Numbered from the stretch's first letter, positions 18,472-28,505 are shown. The stretch: 32,323 bases of DNA from Candidatus Saccharimonadota bacterium (GCA_024682595.1 JAIKZA010000034.1:1-32323); one strand, 5' to 3'. Made by a program: numbers and translations. The notes: generated from the letters alone by a model not told the origin.

Positions 18472-19479
18472 TTATTGGCCCAGTTTGCCGAGGTCGACAG
18501 TTAATTCGACGAGACGATTGCTATAGCCCCACTCGTTGTCATACCAGGCGACGACCTTGATTAGGTTGCCACCTATAACGTCGGTTAGTTTGAGGTCGAC
18601 GATAGAAGAATGCGAATTGCCACGGTAATCGATTGAAACGAGTTCTTCTTCGGTTGCATCAAGAATGCCTTGATAATATGGGTCGGCGGCAGCCTTCTTG
18701 AACATTTCGTTGATTTCTTCGACAGAAGTGTCGCGCTTAGTAACAGCGGTAATGTCTGAAAGGGAGACTACTGGGGTAGGGACGCGAACGGAGAGACCAT
18801 TGAATTTGCCTTTGAGGGAAGGAATGGTAAGTGCGGCAGCCTTGCTAGCACCAGTAGTGGTTGGAACGATATTTTCGGCAGCAGAACGAGCTTCGCGGAT
18901 ATCCTTAGCTGGAGCATCTTGAAGTTTTTGACTAGCAGTATAGCTGTGAACGGTGGTCATCATGGCTTTTTCGATACCGATGTTATCTTCGAGAACTTTC
19001 ATAACAGGAGCGATACAGTTGGTTGTGCAGGACGCATTGGAAATGATTTGATCATCAACTGTAACGTCATCTTCGTTGACGCCAAGGACAATAGTTTTTG
19101 CGCCTTCGCCTTTTGCAGGGGCAGAGATGACGACTTTTTTAGCGCCAGCATCAATATGAGCGCGAGCCTTAGCTGGGTCAGTAAAGAAGCCGGTCGACTC
19201 GATAACTACATCGATGTTCATTTCGCCCCATGGAAGATTGGCTGGTTCTTTCTCGGAGAGAACACGAATGCGCTTTCCGTCTACGATAAGGTCTTCGCCG
19301 TCAGCGCTAACATCTTTTGAGTAGATGCCGTAGTTGGAATCGTATTTAAGAAGATGCGCTAGGGTTGGAGCATCGGTGAGGTCGTTAATTGCAACGATTT
19401 CAGTATCGTTGCGGTCGAAAGCGATTTTGAACGCATTACGACCAATACGCCCAAAGCCGTTGATGGCTATTCTTACCAT
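18472..19479 (-). CDS. gap: Glyceraldehyde-3-phosphate dehydrogenase, type I
   Basis: VRIAINGFGRIGRNAFK, SNASCTTNCIAPVMKVL, WYDNEWGYSNRLVEL. Confidence 0.98.
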   Translation of the reverse strand: MVRIAINGFGRIGRNAFKIAFDRNDTEIVAINDLTDAPTLAHLLKYDSNYGIYSKDVSADGEDLIVDGKRIRVLSEKEPANLPWGEMNIDVVIESTGFFTDPAKARAHIDAGAKKVVISAPAKGEGAKTIVLGVNEDDVTVDDQIISNASCTTNCIAPVMKVLEDNIGIEKAMMTTVHSYTASQKLQDAPAKDIREARSAAENIVPTTTGASKAAALTIPSLKGKFNGLSVRVPTPVVSLSDITAVTKRDTSVEEINEMFKKAAADPYYQGILDATEEELVSIDYRGNSHSSIVDLKLTDVIGGNLIKVVAWYDNEWGYSNRLVELTVDLGKLGQ

Positions 19480-19589
19480 TTTATTCTCCTAATTTTATTA
19501 GATGGTACTTATGCTTATTATATCATATGAGCTGTGTTATGATAATTGAAAGGAAAGCCCTTTGTGGTAGCCAAAATGAAAGGAGTGAA

Positions 19590-20111
19590 ATGGCTGATTT
19601 TAATCAAGTTTTAGAGCCTGGTGATTATAAAAAAGGTGAGATTAATGTAGTGATTGAGATTCCTACGGGGAGCAATCATAAGATTGAGTGGGATCGCAAG
19701 CGTGCTTGCTTTATGCTAGATCGTATTGAGCCAACGGCATTTGCAAAACCTTGCAACTATGGTTTTATTCCGCAAACTCTTGACGAGGACGGTGACGAGC
19801 TAGACGTACTTGTAATTACCGATCAGCCACTTACGACCGGTATTTATGTTAAGGCACGTATTCTTGGTGTGATGAAGTTTGTAGATGACGGCGAGGTTGA
19901 TGATAAGATTATTGCTGTAGTTGACGATGATCGCAATAATGGTGATGCGATTAAGACGTTGGAAGATTTGCCAAAGCGTACGATTGAGCAGATTGAATTC
20001 CATTTTAACCACTATAAAGATTTGAAGAAGCCGGGTACGACTAAGGTTAAAGGGTTCTTTGGTCTTGATGAGGCAATTAAGGTAATTGAGGACGCCACTA
20101 AGAGATTCTAA
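19590..20111 (+). CDS. ppa: Inorganic pyrophosphatase
   Basis: ATG 19590 preceded by aaaggagtga (better than the listed 19527 start); VVIEIPTGSNHKIEWD..., CNYGFIPQTLDEDGDELDVLV. Confidence 0.96.
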   Translation: MADFNQVLEPGDYKKGEINVVIEIPTGSNHKIEWDRKRACFMLDRIEPTAFAKPCNYGFIPQTLDEDGDELDVLVITDQPLTTGIYVKARILGVMKFVDDGEVDDKIIAVVDDDRNNGDAIKTLEDLPKRTIEQIEFHFNHYKDLKKPGTTKVKGFFGLDEAIKVIEDATKRF

Positions 20112-20132
20112 TTATTAGGAATTGATTTGAAG

Positions 20133-20168
20133 AATATTCCACATCTTTATTTGTGGAATATTTTTTTG
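20133..20168 (+). terminator. Intrinsic terminator after ppa
   Basis: aatattccaca-tctttatt-tgtggaatatt with T-run: 11-bp perfect stem. Confidence 0.9.
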
Positions 20169-20212
20169 GTTGTTATGTTATGATAAAAGAAAAGATAAGG
20201 AGGTTTTTACCT

Positions 20213-21385
20213 ATGGGTTTTCTAAAAGCTTTTGGTGGGGCCTTGAGCGGCTCTTTTGCTAATCAATGGCTTGAATATATGGCACCGCCGGCAAATATGA
20301 CCGATCATACTTTGATTGCGCGTGCTGTCCCAGTAACTAAGGCTGGTAGTGAGAATAATGACGGTGAAGAGAATGCTAATGTTATTACTAATGGTAGCAA
20401 GTTCTTGGTTCCAGAAGGTACTTGTTTGATTACCGTTGAGAATGGCGGTATTACTGGCGTTATTTCTGATCCAGGTGGATATACTTACACAACGGAAAAC
20501 CTCCCAGAGGCTAAAAGTTTGTTTTCTGGCGACGGTTTCTTTGCGTCAACTTTTGGTCAAAGCTGGAATCAGTTTAAGTTTGGTGGTCAACCAGGCAATC
20601 AACAGTTTGCTTTCTATGTAAATTTGAAAGATATTCTCGGTTTGCGCTATGGTACTCAAAATCCGATTCGCTATAAGGATGCAAACTACGCTAATACAAT
20701 GCTTGCGGTCACGAGCAACGGTACTTATACATTGAAGGTTATTGATCCAATTTTGATGGTAAAGAACTTGATTCCAGTAGACGTAATCTCTGGTCAAGGT
20801 CGCGCCGTGTTTGATCTCGGTGAAGGGGATGGTGGCGTAGAGGATGGCCTCTTTGCAGGTTTCATTGGATCCTTGGCAGCGGCTCTTTCGGCATTTACGA
20901 AGGGTGGCAAATCTATTGATGATATTCAAGGCGGCACAGTTGAGTTCGCAAAGAGCATGAACGAAGCTGTTGAGGCTAATTATCAGTGGGGCACTAAGTA
21001 TGGTCTTCAGATCGTAAATGTACAACCGATGGGTCTCGACTGGGACGAACAATCCGTCGAGCTTATCAACAAGTTCAATACTGGCAACCTTATGCAAGGT
21101 GGCGTTGGTGCTGCTTATGCGCAAACTCAGATTGCCGAAGGTTTCAATGCTGCTGGCAATAATGGCGGCGCCGGTAATATGATGGGCATGGGCATGGGTG
21201 TCGGCATGATGGGTGGCATGGCTGGTATGACTCAGCCGATGGGTGTTAATCCTGTAACGGCTCAACAAAATGCGGCTGTGGCCGCTGCGGGCGCGACTGC
21301 TGCGCAACCAGCTCCAGAAACACCAGCTCAACAAGCTCCGGAAACGCCAGCTGCTGAAGAAGATAATGCTTCGAAAGCGGAATAA
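20213..21385 (+). CDS. SPFH-domain protein, YdjI-like
   Basis: AAGGAGGT Shine-Dalgarno upstream of ATG 20213 (listed start 20153 lies within the terminator); MGFLKAFGGALSGSFANQWLEYM..., C-terminal Gly/Met-rich and Ala/Pro-rich tail. Confidence 0.8.
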   Translation: MGFLKAFGGALSGSFANQWLEYMAPPANMTDHTLIARAVPVTKAGSENNDGEENANVITNGSKFLVPEGTCLITVENGGITGVISDPGGYTYTTENLPEAKSLFSGDGFFASTFGQSWNQFKFGGQPGNQQFAFYVNLKDILGLRYGTQNPIRYKDANYANTMLAVTSNGTYTLKVIDPILMVKNLIPVDVISGQGRAVFDLGEGDGGVEDGLFAGFIGSLAAALSAFTKGGKSIDDIQGGTVEFAKSMNEAVEANYQWGTKYGLQIVNVQPMGLDWDEQSVELINKFNTGNLMQGGVGAAYAQTQIAEGFNAAGNNGGAGNMMGMGMGVGMMGGMAGMTQPMGVNPVTAQQNAAVAAAGATAAQPAPETPAQQAPETPAAEEDNASKAE

Positions 21386-21395
21386 CCAGTAAAAA

Positions 21396-23153
21396 ATGGT
21401 GGTAAAGTCCAAAAATGGGGTGCATCGCTGTCCACATTGTGGCTCCAGCGATGTGTCTCTGGACACAAAAGAGGGGAAATTAAAATGTAATTATTGTAAG
21501 ACGCTTTTTGAAGCCAAGAGCGATAATGCTTTTGGTGGAGTGAAGGGAATGAAGGGGGAGACTCGAGGTGAGGGGACTGAGGATATTGTGCCTGGCGAAG
21601 ATATTGTGAAGACTTTTCGTTGCCCGTCGTGTGGCGCAGAGGTAGTGATTAATACGGAAGAGTCTACGAGTGCGTCTTGTCATTGGTGTAAGCATATATT
21701 TTCGATAAATGAAAAAATATCGAATGGTGCTGTGCCTGATTTAGTTTTACCGTTCAAGATTACGAAAAAAGAAGCTGAAGCGGCTATTATAAAGTGCATC
21801 GACGGCGTGCGCACCGATGTTGATGAGACTTTTTTGACGAATATGAACATAGAAGAGGTGCGTGGCGTTTATTTTCCGTATTTGCTGGTAGACGTCAATG
21901 GTCATTTATCGATGAGAGGGCAGGCGGAGACTAGAAGTTCGGAAAGTAATTCGAAGCTTTCGAAGGTGGAATTGTATGACATTACGCGCGAGTTTGATAT
22001 TTTAGTTGACGATTTAACAGTGGAATCATCAGCTAAAAGATTGAATCAAGATACTTATGTTAATTCTAATAATATAATTAATGCGATTTTGCCGTTTGAT
22101 ACCGAAAATGCGGTTGCTTGGGATGCAAATTATCTCCGTGGTTTTGCAAGTGAAAAACGTAGCGTAAATGTGGATTCCCTAAAGGAGATAGTTGCGTTAC
22201 AGACGGGTGATATTGCGCGCAATCGAGCAAAATACGAGACGGCCAATGAATATGATAGAGGTATTCGGTGGGATAAAGAGCATCTTGGCATCAAGGGAAC
22301 GAAATGGCGGGCGGCATATCTGCCAGTTTGGCTGTTTAGCTATAAGCGACCAGAAGAGTCGGGCGATAGCAGGATTTATTATGTTGCCGTAAATGGACGA
22401 ACTGGTGAGGTGGCCGCTTGCTTGCCGGATAGAAAGTTTAAGAGCATAGGGAGAAGCGAAGCGAAGCTTAAAAAGAAAAATAAGAATGCGACCATAATTA
22501 CAGTAATAGTTTCGACGATAATATTGTTGATTGTATTCTCGTTAGCGAATCTTACTTTCCTAACCGCACTTACGCTTATATGGTTTATGTATATTATGCC
22601 ATTTTGGGCAATTATCTATTCCCAGAAAAAGAATAAAGAGATTGAGGCGCCAAATCTGAACAGAATAACGGCAGTATTAGTAAATGACAACAGTAGACAT
22701 CATCATGAGACTGATACAAAGGCTGAGATAGTCAACCTCAAGAAGCAGGATGATTATATTAGATCATATGTGTCATATATGTCGACCATTAGTGGAAAGA
22801 ATGACGAACGTGTAATTGGGTCATTGTCGACAGGCCGAATGGAGATGCTAGACAGTGAACGCGGTCGTTTTCAAATGGGGCGCGATTATACAAACTATGG
22901 TATGTCCAGGTCGGCGATGGAGTATCGTAAACGAAAAACAACTTCTTCGAGTTTCGATTGGCTTATCATAATCGCTTTTATTATATTGTGTTTGATTGTG
23001 GCAATGGCTGACGGCGGTGGTGGCGGTGGACATTCGTCTAGCTCAAGTTGGGACTCGGGATCGAGTTGGGACTCGGGATCAAGTTGGGATTCGGGTTCAA
23101 GTTGGGACTCGGGGTCAAGCTCTGGCGGTTTTGATTATAGTTATGATTATTAG
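21396..23153 (+). CDS. Zinc-ribbon membrane protein, paralog 1 (TFIIB-type zinc ribbon-like; (SSWDSG)n tail)
   Basis: CPHCGSSDVSLDTKEGKLKCNYC and CPSCGAEVVINTEESTSASCHWC; two TMs; C-terminal GGGGGHSSSSSWDSG repeats. Confidence 0.82.
   Translation: MVVKSKNGVHRCPHCGSSDVSLDTKEGKLKCNYCKTLFEAKSDNAFGGVKGMKGETRGEGTEDIVPGEDIVKTFRCPSCGAEVVINTEESTSASCHWCKHIFSINEKISNGAVPDLVLPFKITKKEAEAAIIKCIDGVRTDVDETFLTNMNIEEVRGVYFPYLLVDVNGHLSMRGQAETRSSESNSKLSKVELYDITREFDILVDDLTVESSAKRLNQDTYVNSNNIINAILPFDTENAVAWDANYLRGFASEKRSVNVDSLKEIVALQTGDIARNRAKYETANEYDRGIRWDKEHLGIKGTKWRAAYLPVWLFSYKRPEESGDSRIYYVAVNGRTGEVAACLPDRKFKSIGRSEAKLKKKNKNATIITVIVSTIILLIVFSLANLTFLTALTLIWFMYIMPFWAIIYSQKKNKEIEAPNLNRITAVLVNDNSRHHHETDTKAEIVNLKKQDDYIRSYVSYMSTISGKNDERVIGSLSTGRMEMLDSERGRFQMGRDYTNYGMSRSAMEYRKRKTTSSSFDWLIIIAFIILCLIVAMADGGGGGGHSSSSSWDSGSSWDSGSSWDSGSSWDSGSSSGGFDYSYDY
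23043..23114 (+). repeat. Four tandem 18-bp coding repeats (SSWDSG x4)
   Basis: tcaagttgggactcggga / tcgagttgggactcggga / tcaagttgggattcgggt / tcaagttgggactcgggg. Confidence 0.93.
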
Positions 23154-23168
23154 GAAGGAGTCGTTTCG

Positions 23169-24746
23169 ATGGCAATAGATAATAAAAAGAATGGCATGAA
23201 TCGCTGCCCTAAATGCGGCTCAACCGAGACTACGCTGAATGTTAAAACTGGAAATTTAAAATGCGAATTTTGTCGTGCGGAATTTAAGGGTAATAAGGTA
23301 AATGCGCCAGGTGGAATTAGTGAACTTAAAGGGGATATAGTTGGTTCTGGAGCGGGGGATATTATACCAGATGAAAGTGTGATTTTGACTCTGAAGTGTC
23401 CAGCTTGTGGTGCTGAGGTTGTAATAAATACGGATGAGGTAACCAGCGCGCGCTGTCACTGGTGTAGGCATAACTTATCAGTAAACGAAAAAATGCCAAA
23501 TGGTGCGGTGCCAGATTTAGTTTTGCCATTTAAGACGGAAAAGAAGTTTGCCGAAGGCAAAATTGACGAGTTTGTTAATAAGAGAAAGTTTTTTGCTCAC
23601 CCGACATTCACGAAGGAATTTAACTCTAATAACGTTTTGGGTGTTTATTTGCCTTATATGATTGTTGATGTAAATGCGCATGCGACATTGTCTGGCGAGG
23701 CGGAGCATTTAGTACGTTCGTATTCGGTTGGTAGCGGTAATGATAGACGAACCTATTATGATGCAGATGCGTATGATGTGTCGCGTGATTTTGATTTGTT
23801 AATTGACGATCTAACGATAGAATCTTCTGAAGATAAATTGAAGCAAGATTTAAAGACAAATACGAATAATGTGATTAATTCAATCTTGCCATTCGATACG
23901 GAAAATTGCGTAGAGTGGAATCCGAGTTATTTGCGTGGTTATGCTAGTGAGAAACGCGATACAAACGTGAGCGTGCTAAAACCTGCAGTGGAAATGCAAT
24001 CAAAAGATATCGCGCGCTACCAAGCGAAGCAAACAATGAAGTTCTATGATCGTGGCGTTAAATGGACTAGTGAATCGCTATCGGTGAAGGGGACGAGCTG
24101 GAAGGCGGCCTACTTGCCAGTGTGGCTTTATAGTTATTATCAGACGGATAAAAAGTTGATGCATTATGTAGCCGTGAATGCACGTACGGGTGAGACGATG
24201 GGCTCGGTGCCGATAAATAAAACACGCTTAATGATTGTTTCGGCGATTGTTGAGGTAATTGGAGTAGTGTTTGGTTTATGGTGGTTTAAATTTTGGATTG
24301 GCGTGGATGTAGATGATGACAACCCGGCGATTTGGGGCTTCTTGGGCTTTACTCCTGGTTTTATTTTCTATTGGATGCAGACGAGTCGTTATCGTAATAT
24401 GGGGGCACGTCATTTGCACGAAAAAGAAACTCGTTCTCAGGCGGAGAATATAAAATCAACAGATACCTTGAAAGAGCACCGCAAGCGTTTGCGTAATTCG
24501 CGCATTCAGGGCGAGAATGGCAACTCGGTTCAGGGCGTACTAGCGAAAAATGGCGAAAAAATGATGGGCGAGAAGATGGCGAACTTTATAGGTATTGGTC
24601 GCATGGCTGGCTCGACGCCGGATCAAACTCCAATTGGCCAGAAGACCATTGCTGACGCAAAAGAAAAAGGGGAAAAAGTTAATACCGTTACTACGATTAT
24701 TGTGATTATAATAATTCTATTTATATTATTTGCAATTATGGGGTAA
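23169..24746 (+). CDS. Zinc-ribbon membrane protein, paralog 2
   Basis: CPKCGSTETTLNVKTGNLKCEFC, CPACGAEVVINTDEVTSARCHWC, PNGAVPDLVLPFK; closely similar to paralog 1. Confidence 0.82.
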   Translation: MAIDNKKNGMNRCPKCGSTETTLNVKTGNLKCEFCRAEFKGNKVNAPGGISELKGDIVGSGAGDIIPDESVILTLKCPACGAEVVINTDEVTSARCHWCRHNLSVNEKMPNGAVPDLVLPFKTEKKFAEGKIDEFVNKRKFFAHPTFTKEFNSNNVLGVYLPYMIVDVNAHATLSGEAEHLVRSYSVGSGNDRRTYYDADAYDVSRDFDLLIDDLTIESSEDKLKQDLKTNTNNVINSILPFDTENCVEWNPSYLRGYASEKRDTNVSVLKPAVEMQSKDIARYQAKQTMKFYDRGVKWTSESLSVKGTSWKAAYLPVWLYSYYQTDKKLMHYVAVNARTGETMGSVPINKTRLMIVSAIVEVIGVVFGLWWFKFWIGVDVDDDNPAIWGFLGFTPGFIFYWMQTSRYRNMGARHLHEKETRSQAENIKSTDTLKEHRKRLRNSRIQGENGNSVQGVLAKNGEKMMGEKMANFIGIGRMAGSTPDQTPIGQKTIADAKEKGEKVNTVTTIIVIIIILFILFAIMG

Positions 24747-24756
24747 TACTCTCTGA

Positions 24757-26358
24757 ATGGTGGCTGAAGAGAAGAAGAAAATTGAAACGCGCGCAAAAGT
24801 TCTGCGTTGTCCAAACTGTGGCGCATCGGATGCCGAATATGATATTTCGGCTGGGGGGTTACGTTGCGCAAAATGTAGAACTATTTTTGTAAGCCCCAAG
24901 ATTAATGCGCTTGGAGGCGTAGATGAGTTGGTGGGCGAAATAAAGAGTGAGGGTGCGGACGATATTGAAGAAAATGACTTCGTAGTGACTTTTAGATGCC
25001 CATCGTGTGGCGCTAACGTGATGTTAAAAAAAGATGCGAAAAATGCGGAATGCCACTGGTGCAGGCATAGTTTGAAAATGTCGCAACGAATCCCGAATGG
25101 GGCGATGCCGGATATGATATTGCCTTTTAAGCTGACGCGAAAAGAGGCATTGTCCAGAATGAAAAGTTTTACTCGCGAACGTAGCCTTTTTGCGTTTAAT
25201 AATTTTGCGAAATCATTAACCGAAAAATCCATAGTTGGGGTTTATTTGCCGTATGCAGTAATTGATGTGCGGGCGCATGTCGAGATGGCGGGGCGGGCAG
25301 AAAAGACGGTGGGGATGCGTTTAATAATGGAGGGGAGTAGATATAAAGATGAACCAAATATAGTGCAAGTTTATGACGTTTCGTCTTTTGGTCTTAAAAG
25401 AGATTTTGACTTAGAGTTAGATGATTTGACAATTGAGGCATCGAGCGAAAAATTAGAGTACGGTTCGCTAATTAATACTACTCATATTATTAATGCTATT
25501 ATGCCATTCGATACTGAGGAGGCAGTAGAATGGGACGCGCGATATTTGGAAGGTTTCTCAAGCGAGAAGCGTGACTTAAATATAAAGCAACTTAATTATA
25601 GATTAAAGTCGCAGATTATGGATATTGCCAAATACAAGATGATGAGTACCACGATTGGATACGATAGGGGCGCATGTTGGGATAAAATAAATATTGAAGA
25701 GCGGGGAATAAAATGGAAAACGGCATATTTCCCAGTGTGGCTATATAGTTACGCAGAAGGCGGAATTAGAAAAAAGAACGCTATTCATTATATTGCAGTA
25801 AACGCAAGAACTGGCGAGACGATGGGGAGCGTGCCGTTAAAAGCGTGGGTAAGGACGATAATCTCGGGTGTTCCTTTACTGATAACATTGTGCTTCATAG
25901 TCGATACGTTTAAGATAGGCTTTGATGGCGGTTTTTCAAAACTGGCTTTTATAAAAATTATTTTTCCGGTGCGAATTTTGGCGATAATTATCTTGATTGC
26001 TATCACTGTATTGACGATGAAACTTGTTAGAAGGAAGACACGGGAATACCGTAATACTCATGCGCGTCATATGTATGAGGTCGACACCTGTATGGTACTC
26101 AAGAACTTGGAGCGAGAAGATGCTTTTGAATATACGAGCACGCGAAGAGATAGAACGATGATAAGCGGATATAATGAGGAAAGAAGGCTGGGGGCACATG
26201 ATTCAATGATGCATGACGATGCGCTTGAAGAGGCGACTGGAATAAAAACTAGTAGTGCGATTATGGCGGCAGGCTATTTGGTTTTGGGTGTATTGTTATT
26301 TGGCATACTTGCGATGTTGGGTTTGCTAGTCGCTTCAGTGGTAGATTTTGCGCACTAA
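24757..26358 (+). CDS. Zinc-ribbon membrane protein, paralog 3
   Basis: CPNCGASDAEYDISAGGLRCAKC, CPSCGANVMLKKDAKNAECHWC, PNGAMPDMILPFK; shares the same blocks with paralogs 1 and 2. Confidence 0.82.
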   Translation: MVAEEKKKIETRAKVLRCPNCGASDAEYDISAGGLRCAKCRTIFVSPKINALGGVDELVGEIKSEGADDIEENDFVVTFRCPSCGANVMLKKDAKNAECHWCRHSLKMSQRIPNGAMPDMILPFKLTRKEALSRMKSFTRERSLFAFNNFAKSLTEKSIVGVYLPYAVIDVRAHVEMAGRAEKTVGMRLIMEGSRYKDEPNIVQVYDVSSFGLKRDFDLELDDLTIEASSEKLEYGSLINTTHIINAIMPFDTEEAVEWDARYLEGFSSEKRDLNIKQLNYRLKSQIMDIAKYKMMSTTIGYDRGACWDKINIEERGIKWKTAYFPVWLYSYAEGGIRKKNAIHYIAVNARTGETMGSVPLKAWVRTIISGVPLLITLCFIVDTFKIGFDGGFSKLAFIKIIFPVRILAIIILIAITVLTMKLVRRKTREYRNTHARHMYEVDTCMVLKNLEREDAFEYTSTRRDRTMISGYNEERRLGAHDSMMHDDALEEATGIKTSSAIMAAGYLVLGVLLFGILAMLGLLVASVVDFAH

Positions 26359-26389
26359 TGATAGATATGGTGGTGTTATACTGTTAAAT

Positions 26390-27748
26390 ATGAAGCTATA
26401 CAATACCCTAAATCGAAAAATTGAGGATTTTAAACCTATAGACGGGAAAAGGGTAAAAATTTATACGTGTGGACCTACCGTATATAGTTTTGCGCATATT
26501 GGCAACTTCACTTCATACATTTATTGGGACTTATTAATACGAACGTTGATGCTTGATGGGTATAATGTTGAGCGAGTATTGAATATTACTGACGTGGGAC
26601 ATTTGGCTTCGGATGCCGATGATGGCGAGGATAAGATGGAAAAAGGCGCAAAAAGGGAGGGGAAAACTGTTTGGGAAATCGCCGAGATGTATATGGGTGA
26701 TTACTTGGATAATTTTCGCACTTTGAACTTAATAGAGCCGTCAAATATTTGCAGGGCAACGGATTTTATCGAAGAGGATATTAAACTTGTCGACGCTTTG
26801 GAGAAAAAAGGCTTTCTATACGATACGTCGGACGGACTCTATTTTGATACTTCGAAATTCCCAACCTATGCAGATTTTGCGCGGCTTGATTTAGATCACT
26901 TGAAAGCGGGAGCGCGAGTTGATTTTAATTCAGAAAAGCGTAATGTGTCTGATTTTGCGGTATGGAAATGGATTCGCGACGGCGAAGATCATGCGATGCA
27001 ATGGGAATATCGTGGTAGAATGGGGTACCCTGGATGGCATCTGGAATGCGCAACCATAATACATGAGAAACTGGGGGAGCCGATAGATATTCACTGTGGC
27101 GGCGTGGATCATATTCCGGTGCATCATACAAATGAGATAGCAGAGATAGAAGCAGCCTATGGCCATAAAATGGCGAATTATTGGCTGCACAATAACTTTA
27201 TTACGATTGAGGGCGAAAAAATATCAAAGTCGATTGGGAATGTCTATTATTTTAGCGATCTAAATAAAAAAGGCTATACGCACATGGATTATAAAATGTG
27301 GGTGCTTCAGGGGCATTTTCAGAGCGAACGAAATTTTGCATTTAGTGATTTGAGCGCGGCAAAACAACGATTACTGAATTACCGTAATTTTGCTGCTTTG
27401 CGGTGGCAGAAAGACGCAACAGACTTGAGCTCTGTAAAGAAGGCTATTATGGAGCAGCTGAATAATAATCTAAATTCGGCGGGGGCTTTTGCGGAGTTGG
27501 ATAAAGCAATTAATGCTAATGTACCAGACAAAGATTTTGTAGATTTCTTGGACGAAGCTTTTGGTTTAAGGATTGCAGAGACGACGCCAGATATTTCGGA
27601 CGAAATAAAACAAAAAATAAAAGAGCGTTTCGAGGCGAAAAAAGTACGTGATTTTGCGAAAGCCGATCAACTACGAAATGAGATTAGTAGGGAAGGAGTC
27701 GTCTTGCTTGATGGCGCCAATGGAACAATTTGGCAATTTGCTAAATAA
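26390..27748 (+). CDS. cysS: Cysteinyl-tRNA synthetase
   Basis: MKLYNTLNRKIEDFKP..KIYTCGPTVYSFAHIGN, GWHLECATI, CGGVDHIPVHHTNEIAEIEA, EKISKSIGN (KMSKS-like). ATG 26390 fits the family N-terminus better than 26348. Confidence 0.97.
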   Translation: MKLYNTLNRKIEDFKPIDGKRVKIYTCGPTVYSFAHIGNFTSYIYWDLLIRTLMLDGYNVERVLNITDVGHLASDADDGEDKMEKGAKREGKTVWEIAEMYMGDYLDNFRTLNLIEPSNICRATDFIEEDIKLVDALEKKGFLYDTSDGLYFDTSKFPTYADFARLDLDHLKAGARVDFNSEKRNVSDFAVWKWIRDGEDHAMQWEYRGRMGYPGWHLECATIIHEKLGEPIDIHCGGVDHIPVHHTNEIAEIEAAYGHKMANYWLHNNFITIEGEKISKSIGNVYYFSDLNKKGYTHMDYKMWVLQGHFQSERNFAFSDLSAAKQRLLNYRNFAALRWQKDATDLSSVKKAIMEQLNNNLNSAGAFAELDKAINANVPDKDFVDFLDEAFGLRIAETTPDISDEIKQKIKERFEAKKVRDFAKADQLRNEISREGVVLLDGANGTIWQFAK

Positions 27749-27762
27749 AGAGAAAGGAATAT

Positions 27763-28389
27763 ATGGCAAAGAAAGAGGACGAAGTGAAAATGGTTTTGAC
27801 GAAGAAGGGCTACAAAACGACCTGTACCGTATTGGGAATTTTGTCAAAAATAGTAGAAGTAGTGGCAATTATAGGCGCGATTACTTGCGGTGTATGTGGA
27901 GTTATTTTGGGGCTTGGCTATCAGTCAATTAACCTTAATGACGCGGTGGAGATAATTACATCAGATGCAGATTTGCGTGCGCAGTTGCCGATTTCAATAG
28001 ACGATGGTAAGCAGTGGATAGATGGTTTTTTGGCGAAGAGTCAAGGCGAACAATTGGCGGTTATTTTAGGTGGGATTGCACTTGTGGCGATAATGTTGGC
28101 AATTATTTCAATGCTTGCGCACCATGTGAGTAAATTCTTCAAGAATCTTGCTCATAGTCGTTCACCTTTCTCTATGGATAATATAGATCGTTTGCAGAAG
28201 ATTGGCATATGGATTTTTGTAGTAGTTGGCTATTCGATTTTGGTGGAGATTATTACTCCATTAATTCTTGGCGTAAGTAATGTGACGATTTCTGTATCAC
28301 TTGATTTAATCGGTGTTGGTTTTGGTGCATTAGTGTTGGCGGTCGTTTTTAAACGTGGCTATGATTTGGAGAATAAGAAAAAAGATTAA
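27763..28389 (+). CDS. DUF2975-like polytopic membrane protein
   Basis: Hydrophobic segments and HHVSKFFKNLAHSRSPFSMDNIDRLQKIG, typical of DUF2975. Confidence 0.7.
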   Translation: MAKKEDEVKMVLTKKGYKTTCTVLGILSKIVEVVAIIGAITCGVCGVILGLGYQSINLNDAVEIITSDADLRAQLPISIDDGKQWIDGFLAKSQGEQLAVILGGIALVAIMLAIISMLAHHVSKFFKNLAHSRSPFSMDNIDRLQKIGIWIFVVVGYSILVEIITPLILGVSNVTISVSLDLIGVGFGALVLAVVFKRGYDLENKKKD

Positions 28390-28505
28390 AAATACCCCTC
28401 CATGTGGAAGTGGTAAAAAATATAAACAATGCCACGGTAAATAGCTTATAAAATAAGGGTTTGCGAGGATTTGAAAATTTCAAAGAATCATAAAAAAGCC
28501 AAAAT

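Noticed and set aside
18919-19320. Plus-strand ORF opposite gap
   Set aside because: Shadow ORF of the conserved GAPDH gene.
20546-21466. 306-aa antisense ORF over the SPFH gene
   Set aside because: Low-quality composition, opposite a well-supported gene with SD and family features.
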